Positions 46,201 to 54,015 of a stretch of 64,000 nt of DNA are shown here, piece by piece (positions within the stretch are counted from its first letter, which is position 1; each line of letters opens with the position of its first letter). The stretch lies in assembly GCF_900103605.1 (NCBI RefSeq), contig NZ_FNHY01000003.1:248001-312000 (forward strand), written 5' to 3'. The translations under genes and the position numbers were made by a program. The stretch is from Psychrobacillus sp. OK028. GTDB taxonomy: Bacteria; Bacillota; Bacilli; Bacillales_A; Planococcaceae. Below the pieces are notes generated by a model. That model did no database searches and was not told the origin of the DNA. It saw only the letters and a program-made list of their open reading frames with translations.

Positions 46201-46429
46201 CTTCCATCTTGATGGCACTAAAATTCGTTTCCATAATATTAGGAAATAAATATTGATATTCAGCCTTAGGTAACAAAGAAACGAGACGTTTCTTGGATTC
46301 CTCCCCAATTGTTTGGCAAAAAGTTGTTTTACCAGATCCAGAAAGACCTGCAATTCCTAACGATTTATCTACCGGTAGTACAGTATCTAAATGGTTAATA
46401 TTGTTCGCAATTAATTGTTTTATCTTCAA
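43259..46429 (-). CDS. divergent UvrA-like ABC ATPase with extra C-terminal zinc-knuckle region
   Basis: 1056 residues from TTG 46429; TGGAGTGG at 46438-46445 supports this start, whereas the ATG at 46480 has no ribosome site. First ATPase unit: Walker A GLSGSGKT (28-35), zinc module CPKCKGRGTTQNVECKQCEG, signature TLSGGELTRLYLAEF, Walker B IIIIDEISVGLD. Second unit: FTGESGCGKSTLVNE, signature SLSNGEFQCVHLVSE, IFDEPSKGLS. The usual second zinc finger inside unit two is missing. Instead the last 470 residues carry CASCSGH, CPICKG and CPFCKGKK...CVSCNATG modules. It is unlikely to be the housekeeping UvrA; UvrA-like paralogues are known in drug self-resistance and DNA repair side-roles, but no role is shown here. 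Confidence 0.85.
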   Translation of the reverse strand: MKIKQLIANNINHLDTVLPVDKSLGIAGLSGSGKTTFCQTIGEESKKRLVSLLPKAEYQYLFPNIMETNFSAIKMEEMPLVLFLGKSSISSNPRSTIGTHTGVFTEIRVRLAEAFNLSPEVFSFNNELGWCPKCKGRGTTQNVECKQCEGKRYKPEILQYKIDLMNKAHNISDINNLSIETILSLAKDLHISEAKQLILKNIIQMNIGYLTINRIMGTLSGGELTRLYLAEFMAASENTIIIIDEISVGLDHETLLKILEQIKQLGFKNQIWLIDHSDTVLDTTDKQLFFGPGSGKYGGELVEESPRPNPITVQRNEKVPTEYYYFHDLYSRNIQITEIQIPKNRIVTFTGESGCGKSTLVNECIAKDFVKRYPKDKLVMVGQNRNQSITSRSTVATFLDIKKKLTKYQGDIEGLFERSIEDIMDELPNNDIAHKRLSLLIKLGLGYLTLERKTQSLSNGEFQCVHLVSELFASNRNPHTLFIFDEPSKGLSQNILNQFIDSARVILEDESVSMIMIEHNAYVLENADFIVDFGKRQLTPVTHLNVLSHDDYYLRKDNEHIAAPVQIPSFVHQKNGVHHLKENQISYFRQAENIYKGGILKSLSSMARLIYGEYESEKIAPVIAIDLERHLYSQYSFLFEIGGLINHIIASHPTNKDTRSFDFYNHDNHCASCSGHRVIEQFDFDVVIQDKNVTFWDGQLHPDVMEVLKYYQYPKLQFLFEELKNELGHDLSKSFNDMTADEKRTYLYGYWEKSFYDKAGKTQRTWQGFNSIIGMYMFISKSVIKEHMKESKTMIMCPICKGSVLNHHKQLKFGDTDIREVIQLPLDQALKTVGELPELIKLKAIVGGDMTLTQDVSLLGRDTQVALKMLELELASFAGYEMVLQNVLPFWDNIKDNMESISKNNQVTICDFENINETRENIIEKYFTNGKYKKLTYVYEAFGYKKLVTAINKIKKNHPCPFCKGKKVISEDNLHEGVHKLTIPCVSCNATGINEEGLQEEVEGIAVETWLTGKVSDVVDESLYTEAVARIPIFNRIRELNKRDLMAIYQCLEQNN

Positions 46430-46464
46430 AGTGCTTTCCACTCCACTTCTACTATATTTCAAAA

Positions 46465-46503
46465 ATAAGAAAGAGCACAATTCTATTTACTGAATTGCAC
46501 TCT
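46465..46503 (-). terminator. terminator between the HTH gene and UvrA-like gene
   Basis: Read on the - strand, GAGTGCAATTC pairs with GAATTGTGCTC (two wobble pairs), followed by a T-rich stretch. Confidence 0.65.
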
Positions 46504-46550
46504 GTTGTGTAAGAATTTAATTTTACTATTCTGGTAATAATTTATCCAGT

Positions 46551-46778
46551 CTAATCAATATTTAAACTTTCGTCTTCACTTCTGTATTCTAGTAGATCTC
46601 CAGGCTGGCATTCTAAAGCTTTGCAAATTGCTTCTAATGTGGATAATCGTATTGCTTTTGCCTTTCCATTTTTTAAGATTGAAAGGTTAGCCATTGTTAT
46701 TCCGACTCTTTCTGAAAGTTCCGTCACACTCATTTTTCTTTTAGCAAGCATCACATCAATATTTATAATAATGGCCAT
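46551..46778 (-). CDS. XRE/Cro-type HTH regulator (YozG-like)
   Basis: 75 residues; GAGGTGAAAAA precedes the ATG. One HTH domain: MLAKRKMSVTELSERVGITM, NLSILKNGKAKAIRLSTLEA, ICKALECQPGDLLEY. It follows the DUF2975 gene by 14 bases. The same pair (YoaS-like membrane protein plus small HTH) is common in Bacilli, where the HTH protein probably regulates its own unit. Confidence 0.9.
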   Translation of the reverse strand: MAIIINIDVMLAKRKMSVTELSERVGITMANLSILKNGKAKAIRLSTLEAICKALECQPGDLLEYRSEDESLNID

Positions 46779-46792
46779 TTTTTCACCTCAGC

Positions 46793-47284
46793 TTAAACTA
46801 TTAAATCATTTTCCTCTTTTAAATCAATAGCTTCTTTTAAAAGCCTTTGTAGAACAGCGGCAAAGACAGCAATCACCATCGAAGCAAAAATAGGAATCAT
46901 TCCAACTATTATGAGACCTGGAGCGTCGTCGACCTCCGCCATTAAATAAACGAATGGTAAGGCTATTACATACAAGCAGCTGATGATGATAGCAGCCCTT
47001 TTAATTTTATTTAAAGCCTTCACAGATAAGTTTGAAAAAGCTAGGTTTTTGTCAATATAGCTCACAAGATTAAAAGATTGATACAAGGCAAAGTAAAATG
47101 GTATTGCCGATATATACATAACCATTAACAGACCATACACAACAAATGCCAAATCTGAACCCTTTTCTACTGCTTCATTTGCTTCCGTCGCTATCTGGGG
47201 CAGTAAAAATATACATAGAGCTAGAACAGGTATTCCCATAAGAATAACGGCTAACTTCAAAAAGAGTGTTGATCCACGTTTCAT
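46793..47284 (-). CDS. DUF2975 membrane protein (YoaS-like)
   Basis: 163 residues; GTGAGGTGCTTAT precedes the ATG. Four hydrophobic helices (TLFLKLAVILMGIPVLALCI, AFVVYGLLMVMYISAIPFYF, IIISCLYVIALPFVYLM, GLIIVGMIPIFASMVIAVFA). The LVSYIDKNLAFSNLSVKALN segment between helices two and three is typical of DUF2975. Function unknown; paired with the downstream HTH gene. Confidence 0.87.
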   Translation of the reverse strand: MKRGSTLFLKLAVILMGIPVLALCIFLLPQIATEANEAVEKGSDLAFVVYGLLMVMYISAIPFYFALYQSFNLVSYIDKNLAFSNLSVKALNKIKRAAIIISCLYVIALPFVYLMAEVDDAPGLIIVGMIPIFASMVIAVFAAVLQRLLKEAIDLKEENDLIV

Positions 47285-47510
47285 ATAAGCACCTCACTAT
47301 TTATTATGCTCTCATTCTACCTCAAAATTTATCGTTTATCAATACATAATTATTATGTTTCATTATTTTTTTATTGATGTATGGTATTTTGAAATTGAAC
47401 TTGTTTATTTTTAAATTCATTCAAAAAGTAACTGAAATAAAGTATAGTTTTCTCCTTAAAAGCTAACTCTATAAAGACAGCTTAAAAATGGGAGGAGCCT
47501 ACAATTCAAC

Positions 47511-49037
47511 ATGAAAATTCAACTGCCTTTCACTAAGAGTAAGAAACGAACAACAGTAGTGAAAGAAACTATTAAAAAAGATATAGGCATGATTACTCCA
47601 CTGAAAAATGAATTCATTCAATCGATAAAAGATGCTACACATAATCCAGCTGATTTAATGATCAAAAATATTTCACCGAATCTTACGCTTGTCTATATTG
47701 ACAATTTAGTTAATGACGTAACTTTGAATAATCATATTTTAGCCAGTCTGCAGGATAAACCGATTGATACACCTGAAACTATTAAAGCTTCTCTTTCGAT
47801 ACCAGAGATAAATATATCGGCTCGTTTCGAAGTGGTTGTAACAGCAATTGTTAATGGGTCCGTACTTTTACATGTAGAAGGATTTTCTGAAGTAATATTG
47901 GCAAGTATTCCAAAGCAAGAATCTCGAAGTTTGACAACACCAGAAAATGAATCCCAAGTAATTGGAGCTCAAATCGGTTTTAATGAAAATCTTTCTACGA
48001 ATGTATCTTTAGTACGACGTTATATCATTAGTCCAGATCTTTGTAACGAAAATTTCGTACTTGGAAACCGGACAAATACCTCTGTAGCTATTTTATACAT
48101 TAACGGCATAGCAAATGAACAAATGATTAACACGTTGCGCCAAAGAATTACAGATTTAGATATAGATGCGTTAATCGATAGTGCGGTTCTAGCAGAAATG
48201 ATTGACGATAACTCGATTTCACCCTTTCCACAAATGCTCCTAACGGAAAGGCCGGACAGGTTTTGCGATGGTCTATTGAATGGGAAGTTGGGGGTTCTCG
48301 TAGACGGTAGTTCCATGGCGATCATATGCCCCCAATCATTTATTGAATTCTTTCAAAGTCAAGAAGATAAAAATCTAAGATGGCAAATTGCTACATTTGC
48401 CCGACTATTAAGGTTTAGTGCGATTCTTCTATCTGTTTTTTTAACACCGATATATGTAGGGGCGCTGACTTTTCATTATGAAGTAATTCCTCTAGCCTTC
48501 TTGGTGCCACTTAGTGAATCGCGAGCTTTAGTTCCTTTTCCACCTGTATTTGAAGCATTGCTACTTGAATTTATTATTGAATTACTTAGAGAGGCTGGAG
48601 CAAGATTACCAACAAAAATCGGCCAAACTATTGGTATCGTTGGTGGTATCGTAATTGGGACGGCAGCTGTACAAGCGGGAATAACTAGTAACATTTTACT
48701 AATATTCGTTGCATTAAGCGCCCTGGCTTCTTTCACAACTCCTAGTTATATGATGGGGAATGTGATTCGGTACATTCGTTTTCCTATTATCATACTTGCT
48801 GGATTTTGGGGTTACTACGGAATTATGCTAGCCTTTTGTTTTATCCTTATCCATCTTTTGCGTCAAACTAGTTTGGGTGCACCTTATCTGTCCCCTTTTT
48901 ATCCTCCGAGGTTGAAAGGTATGGCCGACAGTATTATTAGATTGCCCTTACCATTAACTACAAAAAGACCAGATATTACAAGACCAACTGATCAAGAAAA
49001 ATACAATAAAGAACCTGTGAATCCTAAAAACAGTTGA
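47511..49037 (+). CDS. spore germination receptor subunit A, second operon
   Basis: 508 residues. The soluble part has VEGFSEVILASIPKQESRSL, GAQIGFNENLSTNVSLVRRY and FPQMLLTERPDRFCDGLLNG. The membrane part holds about five helices, with TKIGQTIGIVGGIVIGTAAV near residue 370. ATG at 47511 is preceded by GGGAGGAGCC. First gene of an A-B-C operon, the order of gerA and gerB of B. subtilis. It differs enough from the A subunit at 15715 to suggest a different germinant. Confidence 0.94.
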   Translation: MKIQLPFTKSKKRTTVVKETIKKDIGMITPLKNEFIQSIKDATHNPADLMIKNISPNLTLVYIDNLVNDVTLNNHILASLQDKPIDTPETIKASLSIPEINISARFEVVVTAIVNGSVLLHVEGFSEVILASIPKQESRSLTTPENESQVIGAQIGFNENLSTNVSLVRRYIISPDLCNENFVLGNRTNTSVAILYINGIANEQMINTLRQRITDLDIDALIDSAVLAEMIDDNSISPFPQMLLTERPDRFCDGLLNGKLGVLVDGSSMAIICPQSFIEFFQSQEDKNLRWQIATFARLLRFSAILLSVFLTPIYVGALTFHYEVIPLAFLVPLSESRALVPFPPVFEALLLEFIIELLREAGARLPTKIGQTIGIVGGIVIGTAAVQAGITSNILLIFVALSALASFTTPSYMMGNVIRYIRFPIIILAGFWGYYGIMLAFCFILIHLLRQTSLGAPYLSPFYPPRLKGMADSIIRLPLPLTTKRPDITRPTDQEKYNKEPVNPKNS

Positions 49038-49053
49038 ACAGAGGGTGGAAAGA

Positions 49054-50175
49054 ATGGATAATTCAGTACAACTCAAACCGAATGATATGTTTAATACATA
49101 TTTGCTGTTCTTTGTCATTCATAGTGCACAAATTGGGGTTGGGGTACAAGGGTTTCAACGTATTGTGTATCAAGATGCAAAACATGACGCTTGGATATCA
49201 GTAATACTTGCGGGAGTTGCCACTCATATTGTCGCTTTTTGTATGATAAAAACTTTAGAAGTTTATGGCTCCAATGACCTCTATGGAATTCAGCAGGATA
49301 TTTACGGAAAATGGATAGGCAATTTTTTAAATGCTATTTATATATTTTACTGTTCCATTGCGTTTTTCTCTGTTTTACGAAATTATATAGAAGTTATTCA
49401 AGCATGGTTATTTCCTGGCATAAGTACGTGGTTTCTTTCGGCTACATTACTTCTAATCACCATATATGCATTTACCGGTGGACTTCGTGTAATAGTCGGT
49501 ATTTCTTTTTTTAGTGTTGTCCTTGCTCTTTGGATTTTTCCAATGTTAATATTTCCGATGAAGTTCGCTACGTTAGATAGTCTATATCCTATTTTAGAGG
49601 CAAATGTTAGGTCTCTATTAAAAGGTGCATATTCCATGACATTTACAATTTTAGGTTTTGAGATAATAAATGTCATTTATCCCTTTATAAAAGACAAGAA
49701 AAAAACAAGCAAATATACACACTTAGCTTTGTTGGCAACAACATTTATTTACCTTTCTGTCATGATGGTCTCGATTGGATACTACAGTGAAGGAAAACTA
49801 CTTAGAACGGTTTGGGCGACATTAACATTATTTAGCTTTATCAGTTTTCCTTTTATGGAAAGATTTGAATTTGTGGCAGTATGTTTTTGGATGTTAATCA
49901 TTTTGCCGAATCTTTGTCTGTATTTATGGGCAGCTTATCGCGGCGTAATACGTTTAGTAAATATAAGTGGTACGAAATTCGTTTGGATTTTCTCTTTCAT
50001 TATTTTTTTAGCTACATTGATCGTGGGGTCTCGTACCCAGATTAACATGGTTAACAATCAAGTGGCTAAAGTGGGGTTTTATATAGTGTTTGTTTATCCT
50101 ATTCTCTTGTATATGTTGACCATTCTTAAAAAGAAATTTACTGCTAAGAAGGAGCAAACAAATGAAAACACTTAG
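49054..50175 (+). CDS. spore germination receptor subunit B, second operon
   Basis: 373 residues from ATG 49054; AGAGGGTGG at 49040-49047 favours it over the in-frame GTG at 49045. About ten helices, with family phrases IGVGVQGFQRIVYQDAKHDA, DLYGIQQDIYGKWIG and YPFIKDKKKTSKYTHLALLA. APC-superfamily permease fold, likely germinant-binding. Its end overlaps the C gene by 14 bases. Confidence 0.93.
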   Translation: MDNSVQLKPNDMFNTYLLFFVIHSAQIGVGVQGFQRIVYQDAKHDAWISVILAGVATHIVAFCMIKTLEVYGSNDLYGIQQDIYGKWIGNFLNAIYIFYCSIAFFSVLRNYIEVIQAWLFPGISTWFLSATLLLITIYAFTGGLRVIVGISFFSVVLALWIFPMLIFPMKFATLDSLYPILEANVRSLLKGAYSMTFTILGFEIINVIYPFIKDKKKTSKYTHLALLATTFIYLSVMMVSIGYYSEGKLLRTVWATLTLFSFISFPFMERFEFVAVCFWMLIILPNLCLYLWAAYRGVIRLVNISGTKFVWIFSFIIFLATLIVGSRTQINMVNNQVAKVGFYIVFVYPILLYMLTILKKKFTAKKEQTNENT

Positions 50176-51286
50176 CTTTTATATTATCTTACTATTTATA
50201 GTTAGCCTTCTTGCCGGATGTGTTCAAACAAATATCTTAGATAAAGTTGGGTTAGTTACTTTAGTTGGTTACGATGTGGGAACTGAAGAAAAGATCTCCA
50301 CTACCGCAGTTGTTCGTGAAGTAAACCCAGAATTTCAAAGTAATGTGCAAGTAATTACAACTGAAAATAAAACTAGTAAAGGGAATAGAATGAAAACCAA
50401 TCGTAAATTATCTAAAAAAATTATGGTTGGCCAAATGAGAGTAATCTTGTTAAGTGAAGAGCTTGCTAAAGATAACATACATCACTATATAGAAACAAAC
50501 TTAGAAAATGCAACTGTAAGTAATAGTCTTTATTTAGCCGTAGTGGAAGGCCAAATGGCACCATTACTTGAATACAAATATAATAATATTGAAGATGTAG
50601 GGCAGCATATTTATAGGTTATTACAACAAAATATAGAACAGGAGCATATGATCTCATCCACTCTACATGAAATTGCACATGATATGTATATGGCTGGGGA
50701 TGATATTGCCATGCCAATCATAAAAAAAGACGAAGAGTTGGTAGGAATAGCAGGCATCGCCCTGTTTAAAGAAGATAAAATGGTAGGTAGACTCTCCGCG
50801 GAAGATAGCTTTTTTGTCAAGCTAATAAGGGATAATTTTAAATCTGGTATATACGAAACAGTCTTACAAAAAGATAACGTACCTAGTGACCTTTTAAAAA
50901 ACAAGCCAAATGAAATTTCATTAGCATTCGATGCAATTCGCTCTAAAAGAGATATAAAGTTAGTCAATCCAACTACTCCCGAATTTGACTTGAATCTTAA
51001 AGTAAAAGCACAAATATTAGAAATTGTTCCTGATGTTAATATGGATGATCCAAAAAAAGTAGCAAAACTTGAAAAAGCGATTAGTAAAAATCTAACAAGT
51101 GATATAATAAGGATAATTGATTACGGTAAAAGTATTGAATCCGATGTTTTTGGCTTTGGCGAGAAATATAGAAGCTCTGTAAGAGGCTCTAATCTGACGA
51201 AGGAAAAATGGCACGAACTATATAAAAACATGAAAGTAAATGTGAAAGTTGACTTTGTCATCATGAGGAATGGAGTTTTTGAGTAA
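50162..51286 (+). CDS. spore germination receptor lipoprotein subunit C, second operon
   Basis: 374 residues. The lipobox SLLAGC gives a lipidated Cys near residue 20, followed by VQTNILDKVGLVTLVGYDVG. Later features KLSKKIMVGQMRVILLSEEL and DVFGFGEKYRSSVRGSNLTK match Ger(x)C proteins. It lacks the CWNRREL start seen in the other operon's C subunit. Ends the operon at a strong terminator. Confidence 0.92.
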   Translation: MKTLSFYIILLFIVSLLAGCVQTNILDKVGLVTLVGYDVGTEEKISTTAVVREVNPEFQSNVQVITTENKTSKGNRMKTNRKLSKKIMVGQMRVILLSEELAKDNIHHYIETNLENATVSNSLYLAVVEGQMAPLLEYKYNNIEDVGQHIYRLLQQNIEQEHMISSTLHEIAHDMYMAGDDIAMPIIKKDEELVGIAGIALFKEDKMVGRLSAEDSFFVKLIRDNFKSGIYETVLQKDNVPSDLLKNKPNEISLAFDAIRSKRDIKLVNPTTPEFDLNLKVKAQILEIVPDVNMDDPKKVAKLEKAISKNLTSDIIRIIDYGKSIESDVFGFGEKYRSSVRGSNLTKEKWHELYKNMKVNVKVDFVIMRNGVFE

Positions 51287-51315
51287 TAACCAACAATCAT
51301 CCCTTCATCTTGTTC

Positions 51316-51363
51316 GCAAAAGTAATCCGTCGAGTAATAACTCATTGGTGGATTACTTTTTTG
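51316..51363 (+). terminator. terminator of second ger operon
   Basis: AAAAGTAATCC (51318-51328) pairs with GGATTACTTTT (51350-51360), with nested GAGT/ACTC, followed by T. Almost the same hairpin, inverted, is at 6366-6410. Confidence 0.85.
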
Positions 51364-51382
51364 TATGTGAACTCATCTTCTT

Positions 51383-51886
51383 TTATTCCACCCCAACTAT
51401 ATCACTTCTGCGCTCTAATAATACTACATCACGCCACACTCCATTTAATCTTCCCATTTGTTTTCTCGTTCCTACTACTCCAAATCCAAATTTTTTATGT
51501 AAGTTAATACTTGCAATATTTTCTGGAAAGATCAATGCTTGGATTGTCCAGATTTTGTTTTGCTCACTGGATTCAATCACTTGTTGTAGCAATTGACTAC
51601 CAACACCCTTCCCTGCTGCCACAGAAGCTATATAAATGCTTACCTCCACTACTCCTGAATATGCCACCATAGTTGAAACTGGCGATAATGCTACCCACCC
51701 CACTACTTCGCCATCCAGTTTAGCAACAAAACGACATATATTTAAATGTCCTTGATCCCAGTCCTCCCAATTAGGAGCCTCCGTTCTAAATGTTGCATTT
51801 GCTGTTTGAATACCTTCTATGAAAATCTCTCTAACGCGATCCCAATCGGAAGATATCATCTTACTAATTGTTATGTTTTGTTTCAT
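51383..51886 (-). CDS. phosphinothricin-acetyltransferase-like GNAT (YwnH type)
   Basis: 167 residues. PAT/YwnH features: DRVREIFIEGIQTANATFRT, CRFVAKLDGEVVGWVALSPV, YIASVAAGKGVGSQLLQQVI (acetyl-CoA loop) and NIASINLHKKFGFGVVGTRK, then the final GVWRDVVLLERR. Enzymes of this group acetylate amino-acid-like compounds such as L-phosphinothricin or methionine sulfone; natural substrate here unknown. Flanked by terminators on both sides. Confidence 0.88.
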   Translation of the reverse strand: MKQNITISKMISSDWDRVREIFIEGIQTANATFRTEAPNWEDWDQGHLNICRFVAKLDGEVVGWVALSPVSTMVAYSGVVEVSIYIASVAAGKGVGSQLLQQVIESSEQNKIWTIQALIFPENIASINLHKKFGFGVVGTRKQMGRLNGVWRDVVLLERRSDIVGVE

Positions 51887-51907
51887 CTGTATTCCCCATT
51901 TTCATAT

Positions 51908-51958
51908 AAATAAAAGCACTTCCAAGAAGGATTATACACCTTTGGAAATGCTTTTTAA
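51908..51958. terminator. terminator between copD-like and PAT-like genes
   Basis: AAAAGCACTTCCAA / TTGGAAATGCTTTTT imperfect stem with A- and T-runs; serves the - strand CopD transcript. Confidence 0.65.
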
Positions 51959-51966
51959 AGAACTCC

Positions 51967-53073
51967 TTATACTATTTGAATACTGAATAAGAGACCCATA
52001 TAAGCCGCTATTACGACCAATAGACTCATGATAAAGGAAAATATAGCTGGCATTCTTTTGATGAATGAGAATAGGCTCAATGCAAGAAAAACAGCAGATA
52101 TGCATAACAAGAGCATTCCATCTAGATTAAATACCATTTGAACGTCGATAGTTGGAGTAAATTCCCCCTCATGAAACAGTAAAAATAATGAAGAAAAGCC
52201 CTCACTATTTATTGTTTCAAACAGACTATGTGGTGGTGACTGCTGACTCATAGCACCCGTAGCAGCAAAAATTAATAGAAGAATAAAAAATTCTACTTTT
52301 GTCCACGGTCTAGCATCAAAATTTTCGTCTTTTAGTAGTCGTTTTTTCATGAGCACTCCATTTATAAACGCATATGCAATGAGTGGAATAATTAGTAGAT
52401 GCTTGATCAACAGACTTTGTCCATAGGAAACCGTCCATGTATCAGAATATGTTGCCAGCGGTGTGGAGAAACTCATCAAAGAAAATCCTGTTATAATAAT
52501 TATTCCAAAACAGTATAATGCAGTTATATGAAACCATTTTAGGAACGAAAGCCAGTTACGCGTATTTTGGGAAAACCAAGAGACTACAAACAGTATACCA
52601 ACCCAAATGACCACAGATGCAAAGTGTAGGAAATGAGTGATTAACCCTTTTGTGCTTTGTATAGAATTTGCATGACTTGACCAGCTAACACTTAAGATAA
52701 GTACAAAAACTAGTAAAATCCCCACAATCGAATACAAAACAAATTTCTTGTCATCAAAGAATAAAATATACAGTCCTAAAAACACCGCTACAATAAACAT
52801 AAATAACCATGACTTACCTACCTCAAAGGTCAATAATATGGATTGCAATGAATCGATTAAACCATAGTCTTCATATAAATAAATGAGCAAACTAATAAGT
52901 GGAACAAAAGAAAATAAAGCTATGCCAATTACTGCAGCTAATCTCAACTTTCTAGAAACAGCAATAGTAGGAATTAAATCATTTGGGAATATAGAAAGAA
53001 TATAGGTTCCCATTAACAAAGCGAAGCACACATATAAAAGCGCCTCGCTTATAGTTGTCAGCACAAACATCAT
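51967..53073 (-). CDS. CopD family copper-related membrane protein (YcnJ C-terminal part)
   Basis: 368 residues with about eight hydrophobic helices. Features such as WSSHANSIQSTKGLITHFLHF followed by ASVVIWVGILFVVSWF match the CopD domain, where the His residues may bind metal. The gene overlaps copC by four bases, and the two together correspond to B. subtilis YcnJ, which is one fused chain. Role in copper uptake is the usual assignment; no cop regulator is seen here. Confidence 0.88.
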   Translation of the reverse strand: MMFVLTTISEALLYVCFALLMGTYILSIFPNDLIPTIAVSRKLRLAAVIGIALFSFVPLISLLIYLYEDYGLIDSLQSILLTFEVGKSWLFMFIVAVFLGLYILFFDDKKFVLYSIVGILLVFVLILSVSWSSHANSIQSTKGLITHFLHFASVVIWVGILFVVSWFSQNTRNWLSFLKWFHITALYCFGIIIITGFSLMSFSTPLATYSDTWTVSYGQSLLIKHLLIIPLIAYAFINGVLMKKRLLKDENFDARPWTKVEFFILLLIFAATGAMSQQSPPHSLFETINSEGFSSLFLLFHEGEFTPTIDVQMVFNLDGMLLLCISAVFLALSLFSFIKRMPAIFSFIMSLLVVIAAYMGLLFSIQIV

Positions 53074-53621
53074 TTTTTATTTCTCCGAGTCATCCACCAA
53101 GCAGCTAGTGCTAGAATAATGACTAAAACTATAATAATACCTACTGTTGAATTGGAGCTCTCTTTTTCTTGTTCTGCTTCCAGTGTTGTGTCCATTTCTT
53201 CTGTAGTCGATTCAATTGGTTCTACTTCATCAATTGGTTCAGTAGTTGGTTCAACCGCTTCAACCTCTTCAGGCGCTTCTAATACAAAATCAATTACACC
53301 TTCTATCGGATGACCGTCAGCCCCGATTATTTTCCAGTTGATCTGATATGCCCCGTTTTCCACTTTTTCGGTTACATTCCCAGTCAGTATATTTTCATTT
53401 ACAGTAATACCCTCTAAATCTACTTCCTCATTTGAGGAATTCATTAGTGTAAATGTGCTTGTTTCTTCAATTTTTGTTAAAAATTTTAGTGTAATCTCGG
53501 TTAGCTTTTCAGTTATCGTACTCCCTTGTGCTGGGGTCGAGCTTTCCAATCCGGTATGTGCAAGTGCGCTGTTGCTAAACAATAATACACAAGCAATTGT
53601 CATCCATAATATTTTTTTCAT
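53070..53621 (-). CDS. CopC domain protein, exported and membrane-anchored
   Basis: 183 residues; TTGGAGGTAAATT precedes the ATG. A signal peptide (MKKILWMTIACVLLFSNSAL) ends just before AHTGLESSTPAQGSTI, so the mature protein starts at or near the copper-binding His of CopC. The CopC domain spans about residues 22-118 (LTEITLKFLTKIEE, IIGADGHPIEGVIDFVL). An acidic Glu/Thr linker follows, then a C-terminal helix (STVGIIIVLVIILALAAWWM). Split from CopD, unlike the fused YcnJ. Confidence 0.9.
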   Translation of the reverse strand: MKKILWMTIACVLLFSNSALAHTGLESSTPAQGSTITEKLTEITLKFLTKIEETSTFTLMNSSNEEVDLEGITVNENILTGNVTEKVENGAYQINWKIIGADGHPIEGVIDFVLEAPEEVEAVEPTTEPIDEVEPIESTTEEMDTTLEAEQEKESSNSTVGIIIVLVIILALAAWWMTRRNKK

Positions 53622-53763
53622 AATTTACCTCCAAAAATTTATACATTCTTTACTGCCTCTATACTTATACCATAAACCCATGAAGAAAGAGTGAAGTTTG
53701 TATTTTTCGCAAAATTGAGATACCCTTTATGTGTAACACAAATTATATCTAGGAGTGATTTTA

Positions 53764-53991
53764 ATGGCGAAATCGGCTGCAAAACGTAAACGAGACCACC
53801 TTCTACGTAATATAGGCAAAGATGTGACAGTAGCAAGAAATGAAGTTAATTTTAGTACACATGTCCGGATGACTAAATCGAAAAAAGAGAAACTACAGCA
53901 ACATTATACCAAATATAAAAAGCATTTCACAAAAGGTACAATACCTGATGGAAATGCTTTTTATTATGATATTGCTACTCTTGACGCTTAA
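53764..53991 (+). CDS. small basic hypothetical protein
   Basis: 75 residues from ATG 53764, with CTAGGAGTGA upstream. Strongly basic: MAKSAAKRKRDHLLRNIGKD, then VRMTKSKKEKLQQHYTKYKK. The composition resembles nucleic-acid-binding small proteins, but I do not recognise a named family. It ends 25 bases before the convergent parC gene. Confidence 0.65.
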   Translation: MAKSAAKRKRDHLLRNIGKDVTVARNEVNFSTHVRMTKSKKEKLQQHYTKYKKHFTKGTIPDGNAFYYDIATLDA

Positions 53992-54015
53992 TCGAAAGAG
54001 CCTCGTTTTTGTTTA

